Part shown: piece after piece, positions 1 to 5,152 of the stretch
Layout of the letters: every line of letters starts with the position of its first letter
Numbering within the stretch: position 1 is the first letter of the stretch
Assembly (NCBI GenBank): GCA_000435975.1
Contig: FR884143.1
Location: forward strand, 1-13,273
Direction: 5' to 3'
From: Oscillibacter sp. CAG:241
GTDB lineage: Bacteria; Bacillota; Clostridia; Oscillospirales; Oscillospiraceae
DNA: 13,273 nt
Position numbers and translations under genes: made by a program
The notes under the pieces: model-generated
Seen by the model: only the letters and a program-made list of their open reading frames with translations
Databases searched by the model: none
Told to the model about the DNA's origin: nothing

Positions 1-181
1 CCATCACTACAAGGATGGCAAGTGCACCGACTGCGGCGAAAAGGATCCCAACTATCAGCCTGCTCAGCCCGGCGTCAAGACCGGTGATGCCAGCTCCGTG
101 ACCCTGTGGGTCATGCTGCTGACCGTCTCCGCTCTGCTGGCTGCCGCTGTGGTGGCCCTGCCCCGCAGAAAGCACAATTGA
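1..181 (+). CDS. Surface protein with KTGD-type sorting signal (C-terminal fragment)
   Basis: Only the last 59 codons are present; the frame is open at the window edge and stops with TGA at 179-181. The visible part begins HHYKDGKCTDCGEKDPNY, a Cys-x-x-Cys tail seen at the end of many large secreted or surface proteins of gut Clostridia. It then runs into VKTGD, a hydrophobic segment of about 20 residues (LWVMLLTVSALLAAAVVAL) and a short basic end, PRRKHN. That order of motif, membrane segment and positive tail is the layout of a sortase-processed cell-wall anchor. The motif keeps the Lys-Thr-Gly core but has Gly-Val where LPXTG has Leu-Pro. The domains that would show what the protein binds or degrades lie upstream of the window. 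A bidirectional terminator follows 25 bases after the stop. Confidence 0.75.
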   Translation, partial: HHYKDGKCTDCGEKDPNYQPAQPGVKTGDASSVTLWVMLLTVSALLAAAVVALPRRKHN

Positions 182-205
182 TCGCGGCTGATTCCACGAC
201 ATAAC

Positions 206-241
206 AAAAAAGGCGGACGCCTCCGGGCGTCCGCCTTTTTT
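206..241. terminator. Bidirectional rho-independent terminator
   Basis: Eleven-base arms (211-221 and 226-236, AGGCGGACGCC paired with its complement) enclose a TCCG loop. An A run lies on the left (206-210) and a T run on the right (237-241), so it can stop the surface-protein transcript from the left and the spoIIQ-like transcript from the right. Confidence 0.9.
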
Positions 242-256
242 GGAGCAAGCCCAACA

Positions 257-291
257 GGCCCGGCGGGGGAGATAACTCCCTCCGCCGGGCC
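257..291. terminator. Strong hairpin after the spoIIQ-like stop codon
   Basis: Arms GGCCCGGCGG (257-266) and CCGCCGGGCC (282-291) with an inner GGGAG/CTCCC stem and an ATAA loop form a very stable hairpin 6 bases past the minus-strand stop at 298. There is no T run after it on the minus strand. It may protect the 3' end of the mRNA, with termination happening at the 206-241 hairpin. Confidence 0.55.
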
Positions 292-297
292 CTGGGG

Positions 298-975
298 TCA
301 ATTCACATAATCTGCCGGGTCAATGAGCTTGCCGTCCTTGGATACCGAGAAGTGCAGATGAGGCCCCATGCTGCCCTCAGCGGAGGCGGTGCTGCCCACC
401 AGACCGATGATATCCCCGGCAGCTACCTGGTCGCCCTCCTGCACCGGGGGGTCCTTCTGCAGGCAGCTGTACTGGGTGGTATAGCCGCCGCCGTGCTGAA
501 TGACCACCGTGGTGCCCATAAGTTCGTCGTCCTTCACCGACAGCACCGTGCCGCTGGCGGCGGTGCGGACGGAGTCGCCCTCGGCGGCCTGGATATCGAT
601 GCCGTTGTGGGTGCGCCAGTCCGCCATGGTCTCGTCATACATCAGCTCCGTGACGCTGAACACCGTCACCGTGGTGCCGTCCAGGGGAGACATGACCTGG
701 GGCAGCAGGTCCTGGGGATCGGAGATGGGGGTCTCCTCCGCCGGCGGCGTGGCCGGAACATTTTCCTCCGGGGTCACTGTGGGAGCCACCCAGGCGTTGT
801 CCCGCTCGTCGGGGACGGCGGTGTTGGGGCTGGCGGCGGGCTCCGCCGGAGCCTGGGGCCGCAGCAGGGTATAATAGCCGACAATACCGGCTGCCAGCAG
901 GCAGACGGCAAGGGCTATGTAGAAGCCCTTGCCGCCGAACACGGCCTTGACCTTTTTTCCGTCGTATCTGCTCAT
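298..975 (-). CDS. spoIIQ: SpoIIQ-like M23 (LytM) membrane peptidase
   Basis: A 225-residue protein with a short basic N-terminus, one membrane segment (about residues 17-38), a Pro/Ala/Glu-rich linker (40-90) and a LytM/M23 domain (about 93-225). The zinc ligands are visible: H123 and D127 in HNGID, and H206 and H208 in PHLHF. In the family, SpoIIQ sits in the forespore membrane and binds SpoIIIAH across the intermembrane space during engulfment. The Bacillus subtilis protein has lost a metal-binding residue, whereas the H-xxx-D and HxH pairs are intact here. The start at 975 is chosen because GGAAAGG lies just upstream and the membrane segment then falls where expected; the frame stays open to 1041 without an RBS. 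A sigma-F-type promoter at 1061-1089 supports a sporulation role. No SpoIIIAH gene is in the window, so another M23 envelope hydrolase is the alternative. Confidence 0.75.
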   Translation of the reverse strand: MSRYDGKKVKAVFGGKGFYIALAVCLLAAGIVGYYTLLRPQAPAEPAASPNTAVPDERDNAWVAPTVTPEENVPATPPAEETPISDPQDLLPQVMSPLDGTTVTVFSVTELMYDETMADWRTHNGIDIQAAEGDSVRTAASGTVLSVKDDELMGTTVVIQHGGGYTTQYSCLQKDPPVQEGDQVAAGDIIGLVGSTASAEGSMGPHLHFSVSKDGKLIDPADYVN

Positions 976-1060
976 AGTTGCCTTTCCCATCCGGCCCATG
1001 GCCGGAGCCGCGTATGCCGGCCCGCGGCGGGCCGAAATCATGCCATGCGTTTCTGTCCTC

Positions 1061-1089
1061 AGTATGGCCCCGCTGCGGCGGATTTATAC
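1061..1089 (-). promoter_or_regulatory. Sigma-F-type promoter of the spoIIQ-like gene
   Basis: On the minus strand GTATA (1085-1089) is followed after 15 bases by GGCCATACT (1061-1069). This fits the forespore sigma-F consensus GYATA-N14-16-GGNNANANT at every defined position. The start point would be near 1054, about 80 bases before the ATG. Confidence 0.65.
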
Positions 1090-1143
1090 AGCAGGAATCA
1101 GAAAACCCGCAAAATGGAAAAGACTTTTCTTTATTTTGACGGA

Positions 1144-1188
1144 AAAAACCGGTGACCGGAGGCCTTACCCGTCCGATCACCGGTTTTT
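1144..1188. terminator. Bidirectional terminator after hemW
   Basis: Twelve-base arms, AAAAACCGGTGA (1144-1155) and its complement (1177-1188), enclose a 21-base loop. An A run precedes and a T run follows. It lies 9 bases past the hemW stop and separates hemW from the spoIIQ-like gene. Confidence 0.85.
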
Positions 1189-1196
1189 GATTTTCA

Positions 1197-2405
1197 TTAC
1201 TCCAGCACCCGATAGTCTCCCTGGGCGGCCCGGGCCAGGCGCTGGGCCTTTTCCCGGTGCAGCTCCTCCTGCAGGTCGCCGATGATCCGGTTGGACACCA
1301 GGAAGCCCTTGGGCGTCAGCCGCCAGCCGGTATCCGTCCGCTGGGCCAGGCCATGGGCGGCGCAGGTGTCCAGAATGGCGTCCAGGGGGCCGAAGCGCTG
1401 GCGGAACCGGCTTTCAAACTCCCGGGTGTCGATGCCCTGGACCGTGCGCAGCCGCAGCATGATGTACTCCATCTCCCGCTCCTGAGCCGAGATGGTCTCG
1501 CTCTCCGCCAGGTCCAGCCGTCCTGCCAGATATCCGTCCAGATCCCGGGTATAGCCGTACCGCACGCCGCCGAAGTCGGAGTGCGCCCCGGGGCCGAAGC
1601 CCGCGTACTCGCCCAGCGTCCAGTATTTCAGGTTGTGCCGGGACTCGTACCCCGGCTGGGCGAAATTGGAGATCTCATACTGCGCATACCCGTTCTGGCC
1701 CAGCAGCTCCACGGCGTACAGATACATATCCGCCTGCATGTCCCCGTCCGGCAGGGTCAGGCTGTCCCGCCGGGCGTACAGCGGCGTCCCCTCCTCCAGC
1801 TTCAGCCCGTAGCACGAGATGTGCCGGGGAGCCAGCACCAGGGCATCCGCCAGGGTGTTTTCCCACCGCTCCAAGGTCTGGTCCGGCAGACCGTAAATCA
1901 GGTCCAGGCTGATGTTGTCCAGCCCCGCCTTCCGGCAGGCGGCCACGGCGTCCTTCACCTGCTGCCAGGTGTGCACCCGGCCCAGGCGGCGCAGCTCCTC
2001 ATCGTCTGAGGACTGCACCCCCAGGGAGATGCGGTTGAAGCCTGCCCGGCGCAGGGCCCGCAGGGCCCGCCAATCCCCGGCGCTGTCGGGGTTGGCCTCC
2101 AGGGTAATCTCCGCCCGGTCCCACACCCGGCACTGCTTTTTGATGGTTTTCAGCAGGGCGATGAGCCGCTTATGGCCCAGATAGCTGGGGGTGCCGCCGC
2201 CGAAATACACGGTGTCCACCCGGTGATTCTGCATCTGGGGGGCCACCTCGGTGATGTGCCGGGTCAGGGCCGCGGCATAGGCGTCCATTTTCTCCTCGCT
2301 GTGGGCCAGGGAATAAAAATCGCAGTACGCGCACTTGGCCTTGCAGAAGGGAATGTGCAGATACAGGCCCAGGGGCCGGTTGCGGTCGATGTCAGGTTTT
2401 TTCAT
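1197..2405 (-). CDS. hemW: HemW, radical SAM heme chaperone
   Basis: A 402-residue radical SAM protein of full family length. The cluster motif C21-xxx-C25-xx-C28 lies in HIPFCKAKCAYCDFYS, and the SAM-binding GGGTPS follows around residue 70. The residue after the third Cys context is Phe (CDF), where true HemN coproporphyrinogen dehydrogenases carry a further Cys (CxC). This marks it as HemW, which binds heme and passes it to target proteins, rather than a heme-biosynthesis enzyme. The C-terminal third is a HemN_C-like domain ending in RVLE. Translation is probably coupled to the ferredoxin gene: a single base separates that gene's TGA from this ATG, and the RBS AAGGAG lies inside its last codons. 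The two genes share a promoter at 2670-2698 and end at the terminator at 1144-1188. Confidence 0.92.
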   Translation of the reverse strand: MKKPDIDRNRPLGLYLHIPFCKAKCAYCDFYSLAHSEEKMDAYAAALTRHITEVAPQMQNHRVDTVYFGGGTPSYLGHKRLIALLKTIKKQCRVWDRAEITLEANPDSAGDWRALRALRRAGFNRISLGVQSSDDEELRRLGRVHTWQQVKDAVAACRKAGLDNISLDLIYGLPDQTLERWENTLADALVLAPRHISCYGLKLEEGTPLYARRDSLTLPDGDMQADMYLYAVELLGQNGYAQYEISNFAQPGYESRHNLKYWTLGEYAGFGPGAHSDFGGVRYGYTRDLDGYLAGRLDLAESETISAQEREMEYIMLRLRTVQGIDTREFESRFRQRFGPLDAILDTCAAHGLAQRTDTGWRLTPKGFLVSNRIIGDLQEELHREKAQRLARAAQGDYRVLE

Positions 2406-2406
2406 G

Positions 2407-2637
2407 TCAGCTCTCCTTGGGCGGCAGGATGGTCACGGCGTCAAAGGGACAGTTTACCTTGCAGGAGCGGCAGCCGATGCACCGCTCCAGGTCCACGGTA
2501 TACAGGCCGTCCGGCTGCAGAACGATGCAGTCCATCACGCAGAACATGGTGCAGTAGCCGCAGCCGGTGCAGCAGACGGGGTCGATGACGGCGCGGCTGA
2601 AGCGCTTGCGTCCGAAGGGATGCGCGGGATCGTACAT
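2407..2637 (-). CDS. Small 2[4Fe-4S] ferredoxin
   Basis: A 76-residue protein with two bacterial-ferredoxin motifs: CTGCGYCTMFC at about residues 23-33 (preceded by an extra Cys and followed by VMDC), and CIGCRSCKVNCP near residues 53-64. Each supplies the CxxCxxCxxxC set expected for a [4Fe-4S] cluster. The first lacks the usual Pro after its fourth Cys and has Cys at neighbouring positions. No other domain is present, so it is a soluble electron carrier. It lies one base upstream of hemW. HemW carries a 4Fe-4S cluster needing reduction for radical SAM chemistry, so a donor role is plausible but is inferred only from the neighbourhood. The RBS is weak (AGGTG about 9 bases upstream). Confidence 0.85.
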   Translation of the reverse strand: MYDPAHPFGRKRFSRAVIDPVCCTGCGYCTMFCVMDCIVLQPDGLYTVDLERCIGCRSCKVNCPFDAVTILPPKES

Positions 2638-2669
2638 AAGGGGACACCTGCCTTTAAGGGTTTTTATAT

Positions 2670-2698
2670 AGTATAGCGGCTTCTGCGGGATTTTTCAA
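2670..2698 (-). promoter_or_regulatory. Sigma-A promoter of ferredoxin-hemW
   Basis: On the minus strand TTGAAA (2693-2698) and TATACT (2670-2675) are 17 bases apart, giving good matches and ideal spacing. The start would be about 25 bases before the ferredoxin ATG. Confidence 0.75.
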
Positions 2699-2702
2699 GA
2701 AG

Positions 2703-2732
2703 GGATAAATTTTCCGCTGCCGGGACATGCTA
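2703..2732 (+). promoter_or_regulatory. Sigma-G-like promoter of spoVAC
   Basis: GGATA (2703-2707) and CATGCTA (2726-2732) are 18 bases apart, close to the sigma-G pattern GNATR-N17/18-CANNNTA. The predicted start near 2739 leaves only about 17 bases before the ATG and begins at the RBS itself, so the assignment is tentative. Confidence 0.45.
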
Positions 2733-2755
2733 TTCCCGAAAGGAAGTGCTGCCAT

Positions 2756-3193
2756 ATGGACATGTCACCCCGGGAATACCAGGATTATGTGAAAAATCTG
2801 CAAAAAAAGTCCCCTCTGCTGAAGGACATGGCCCTGGCCTTCGCCATCGGCGGGGCCATCTGTGTTATCGGACAGCTGATTCTGAACGGCTGGCTGATGC
2901 TGCTGCCCCAGGACGATGCCGCCACCGCCACCTCCGTGAGCCTGGTGTTTCTGTCGGCCCTGTTCACGGGGCTGAACCTGTATAACAAGCTGGCCCGGTT
3001 CGGCGGAGCCGGAACGCTGGTGCCCATCACGGGCTTTGCCAACGCCGTGGCGTCCCCGGCCATCGACTTCCGGGCAGAGGGCCTGGTCACAGGCATGGCG
3101 GCGAAAATGTTCCTCATTGCGGGGCCGGTGATCGTATTCGGCACCGCCGCCAGCGTGATCTACGGCGTGGTGCTGTGGCTGCTGGGGGGATAA
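2756..3193 (+). CDS. spoVAC: SpoVAC, stage V sporulation protein AC
   Basis: A 145-residue membrane protein of normal SpoVAC length. After a polar N-terminus (about 25 residues) there are hydrophobic segments near residues 27-50, 60-78 and 108-143. They carry family-typical stretches such as GGAICVIGQ, LTG-like FTGLNLYNK, FGGAGTLVPITGFAN and the SEGLV-like AEGLVTG. In Bacillus, SpoVAC is a forespore inner-membrane protein of the SpoVA channel that moves Ca-dipicolinic acid in sporulation and germination. The RBS AAAGGAAG sits 9 bases before the ATG. Unusually, spoVAD and spoVAE do not follow: a hairpin begins 2 bases after the stop. It may be the sole SpoVAC or a paralogue of one in an spoVA operon elsewhere. 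Confidence 0.9.
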   Translation: MDMSPREYQDYVKNLQKKSPLLKDMALAFAIGGAICVIGQLILNGWLMLLPQDDAATATSVSLVFLSALFTGLNLYNKLARFGGAGTLVPITGFANAVASPAIDFRAEGLVTGMAAKMFLIAGPVIVFGTAASVIYGVVLWLLGG

Positions 3194-3195
3194 GA

Positions 3196-3221
3196 AATGG
3201 CTTGCCTTCCGGCAAGCCATT
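3196..3221. terminator. Hairpin after spoVAC
   Basis: Eleven-base perfect arms (3196-3206 AATGGCTTGCC, 3211-3221) with a TTCC loop start just after the spoVAC stop. The following bases are only partly T-rich, so termination may be imperfect. It also lies downstream of the minus-strand gene ending at 3265. Confidence 0.65.
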
Positions 3222-3264
3222 CTGCTGTATTGGGCCTGTATCCCGATGGCTGCCGCAAAGGCGG

Positions 3265-3474
3265 TCAGTCCTCCCGGTCCTGCTTTTGCCTCCGGGCCAG
3301 GACCAGAGCGCGGATGCCGCCGTAAACGATCCAGATGACGCCGATGGCCAGGTATATGTATTTCATCTCGCTCATGGCGTTCCATTTCAGCAGGGAATAC
3401 ACCACCAGCAATGCGCCGCACAGCAGATACACCACATAGCGCATGATGCTGTCGGTCTTTTTCTTGTTATCCAT
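3265..3474 (-). CDS. Small two-TM membrane protein, unknown function
   Basis: A 69-residue protein: lysine-rich N-terminus (MDNKKKTD), membrane helix about residues 12-29, a short polar turn (KWNAMSEMKY), a second helix about 38-60, and a charged tail RRQKQDRED. Both ends are therefore probably cytoplasmic. No family is recognised. The frame is open up to 3531, but the start at 3474 is preferred because GAGGAGG lies 7-13 bases upstream and the consensus promoter at 3502-3531 overlaps the longer version. The strong vegetative promoter suggests steady expression in growing cells. Nothing in the neighbouring genes points to a role. Confidence 0.7.
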   Translation of the reverse strand: MDNKKKTDSIMRYVVYLLCGALLVVYSLLKWNAMSEMKYIYLAIGVIWIVYGGIRALVLARRQKQDRED

Positions 3475-3501
3475 AGCGGCCTCCTCAGTTATGATGCCCT
3501 T

Positions 3502-3531
3502 ATTATATAGGAGCCGCGCCGCCTGTGTCAA
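3502..3531 (-). promoter_or_regulatory. Near-consensus sigma-A promoter of the small membrane protein
   Basis: On the minus strand a perfect TTGACA (3526-3531) and perfect TATAAT (3502-3507) are separated by 18 bases. This is the best vegetative promoter in the window. Confidence 0.8.
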
Positions 3532-3542
3532 TACATTTCAAG

Positions 3543-3591
3543 GGCAGGCGGGGCGTGTGCGATGCCCGGGGCCGCGCCCCGCCTGCCTTTT
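3543..3591. terminator. Long GC-rich hairpin between two minus-strand small genes
   Basis: Thirteen-base arms (GGCAGGCGGGGCG at 3543-3555, complement at 3575-3587) enclose a 19-base loop. It lies downstream of the 73-aa gene on the minus strand. The T run (3588-3591) is on the plus-strand side, so minus-strand termination would rely on the stem alone. Confidence 0.55.
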
Positions 3592-3618
3592 ATCCCGCCC
3601 GCCGCTCCCTGCGGTGGG

Positions 3619-3840
3619 CTATCCCAGATGCTCCAGGTCGTCCTTACCCAGACTCATATGCCGCCAACGCTCCGGCAGTTCCGGGCCGATCAGGGGAAAC
3701 AGGTTCTCCGTGTCGGTGGTGGGCTGGATATTATAGGTGCCGTACCGGTTCACCAGGTCAAAGCAGTCCTGGGGCACGCCCCGGAACTGATGCACGTCCG
3801 GCGCGGCGTCGCAGGGAAAGCCGCGGTCCTTTCGCTTCAT
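3619..3840 (-). CDS. 73-aa conserved-looking protein, possible forespore product
   Basis: The ATG at 3840 has an ideal RBS (GGAGG at 3849-3853, 8-base spacer); an in-frame GTG at 3849 would overlap that RBS and is rejected. The soluble product has no membrane segment. It is basic at the start (MKRKDRG), has two Cys (residues 10 and 26), and a central block DVHQFRGVPQDCFDLVNRYG then TYNIQPTTDTENLFPLIGPELP that looks constrained, ending in GKDDLEHLG. No known domain is recognised and it does not match small acid-soluble spore protein motifs. A CATACTA box at 3859-3865 with TGAAAG 17 bases upstream suggests late forespore expression. It has its own unit, ending at the 3543-3591 hairpin. Being real is likely from RBS and codon pattern; its role is unknown. 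Confidence 0.65.
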   Translation of the reverse strand: MKRKDRGFPCDAAPDVHQFRGVPQDCFDLVNRYGTYNIQPTTDTENLFPLIGPELPERWRHMSLGKDDLEHLG

Positions 3841-3858
3841 CTCTCTCACCTCCGGCCT

Positions 3859-3888
3859 TAGTATGCCCGGAGACGGGAAAATCTTTCA
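3859..3888 (-). promoter_or_regulatory. Sigma-G-like promoter of the 73-aa gene
   Basis: On the minus strand CATACTA (3859-3865) equals the sigma-G -10 consensus, with TGAAAG (3883-3888) 17 bases upstream compared with TGAATA. The predicted start near 3852 leaves a leader of about 12 bases, very short, as in the spoVAC case. Confidence 0.4.
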
Positions 3889-3917
3889 CCGCCGGGCGGG
3901 GAGGAGACACCGGCCGC

Positions 3918-3946
3918 TTGCCATCGGGGGCGGCGTATGGTATACT
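3918..3946 (+). promoter_or_regulatory. Sigma-A promoter of the GNAT / unknown-protein unit
   Basis: TTGCCA (3918-3923) and TATACT (3941-3946) are 17 bases apart. The start near 3953 would precede the GNAT ATG by about 50 bases. The drop in GC content begins at about this -10. Confidence 0.65.
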
Positions 3947-4004
3947 CAAAATCAGTTCAGCGAAGCAGTTTTTGCGGGACTTCCGATGAAATGGGAGAGA
4001 AATG

Positions 4005-4511
4005 ATGATGGACAAATCGATTTCTATCAGAAGAGTGAAAGCCGGAGATGAGGATAGCCTTGCGTATGTGCAGACGGAAAGCTGGAAGGAGGCATTTCGG
4101 GAAATCGTGCCTGCGGACATCCTTTCACAATGCACAGAAATTGAGCGGGCGGCTGAGATGTATAAGATGCTCTTGGCGGAAAACAAAGGAAACGGCTACA
4201 TTTTAGAGCTGGATGGCCGACCGCATTGCATTGCCTGGTGGGACGCTACCAGAGAGGAGAACATGAGGGGATTTGCGGAACTGATCTGCATTCATTCGCT
4301 CAGGGATAACTGGCATAAGGGCTACGGAAAAATGATGATGGAGCGGGTGCTGGATGATGTAAGGCGCGCGGGATATTCAAAGCTCATGCTCTGGGTATTT
4401 GACAGCAATGTGCGGGCGATCCGGTTTTATGAAGCGAACGGATTCGCGGCAAGCGGAAAAAAGCGGCCTGCCCTGGGTGCGGTAGAGGAGATGTATATCA
4501 AGGAAATGTAA
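4005..4511 (+). CDS. GNAT family N-acetyltransferase
   Basis: A 168-residue single-domain GNAT. The acetyl-CoA pyrophosphate-binding loop is HKGYGKMMMERVL (about residues 107-119), a slight departure from Q/R-x-x-G-x-G/A because the first position is Trp. The late-fold signature LMLWVFDSNVRAIRFYEANGF follows. The acceptor substrate cannot be read from sequence; the family includes small-molecule and protein acetylases. Three ATGs lie in a row (4002, 4005, 4008); the middle one gives the best spacing (7 bases) from GGGAG at 3993-3997, but any could be used. Base composition is lower in GC than flanking genes, suggesting transfer. The next gene follows after 41 bases with no terminator, so the two are probably cotranscribed. 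Confidence 0.85.
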   Translation: MMDKSISIRRVKAGDEDSLAYVQTESWKEAFREIVPADILSQCTEIERAAEMYKMLLAENKGNGYILELDGRPHCIAWWDATREENMRGFAELICIHSLRDNWHKGYGKMMMERVLDDVRRAGYSKLMLWVFDSNVRAIRFYEANGFAASGKKRPALGAVEEMYIKEM

Positions 4512-4552
4512 GGCAGGCATCAGCCTGATAAACCGGAAAATGTGAGGTGCAT

Positions 4553-5125
4553 ATGTATTATCACGCGTCGCCAATAGGCACGATCAAGCGGCTGGAGCCC
4601 AGGGTATCCAATCATGGAGTCCCCTTGGTCTATTTCTCAAAGAAAAGGGAAAATGTCCTGGTCTATTTGAGCAATGCGATTGAGCGGTATTGCAAGGAAA
4701 CCGGCTTCTCCTATGATGGCAGATGGGAAAAATGGGGACCATACGGTTTTGAGAAGAACGGCATCCAGCGGCTGGAGGAATATTATCCGGATGCGCTGAG
4801 AAAGGCCTACCAAGGCGTATCCGGATATATCTATTGCGCAGGCAGCATTGAGGAAGCGGATTTCGATGTGCGGATCCCGGATGCAGCTGTAAGCAATGTT
4901 CCTGTAGACATCGAATCTGTGGAGTTCGTTCCGGACGCCTACGAGGCTATTTTACAGGCGGAAAGGGAAGGACTCATCACCATTATGAGATATGAGGAAA
5001 TGCCGGAAAGCGTGCGGCAATGGAATCAAAGAACCATACGGGAAGAATACAAAAACGCTGCGGACCATCCAGAGTACCGGCATTTCTTAAAGGGCAGCTT
5101 CCCGGATTGGCTGGCAGATGAATGA
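4553..5125 (+). CDS. Conserved unknown protein, possible ADP-ribosyltransferase-like fold
   Basis: A 190-residue soluble protein of a type I recall as hypothetical in other Clostridia, without an assigned function. It opens MYYHASPIGTIKRLEPR, then LVYFSKKRENVLVYLSNAIERYC. The pattern of His in a first strand (YHAS, H4) and Tyr-aromatic-Ser in a second (VYFS, Y27) followed by a helix resembles the start of H-Y-[E/D/Q] ADP-ribosyltransferase folds such as KptA/Tpt1. The third catalytic residue is not obvious and this is inference only. The middle has WGPYGFEKNGIQRLEEYYPDAL and GVSGYIYCA; the end is FLKGSFPDW. A GTG at 4547 is in frame, but the ATG at 4553 with GAGG 5 bases upstream is preferred. 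It shares lower GC content with the GNAT gene before it. Confidence 0.75.
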   Translation: MYYHASPIGTIKRLEPRVSNHGVPLVYFSKKRENVLVYLSNAIERYCKETGFSYDGRWEKWGPYGFEKNGIQRLEEYYPDALRKAYQGVSGYIYCAGSIEEADFDVRIPDAAVSNVPVDIESVEFVPDAYEAILQAEREGLITIMRYEEMPESVRQWNQRTIREEYKNAADHPEYRHFLKGSFPDWLADE

Positions 5126-5152
5126 CCAATTATTTTATAGGAGGAATGACAT

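Noticed and set aside
352..1155. 267-codon plus-strand frame opposite the spoIIQ-like gene
   Set aside because: It runs through the intergenic region and into a terminator; no RBS and no recognisable domain.
3841..3849. GTG start for the 73-aa protein at 3849
   Set aside because: It overlaps the RBS that serves the ATG at 3840.
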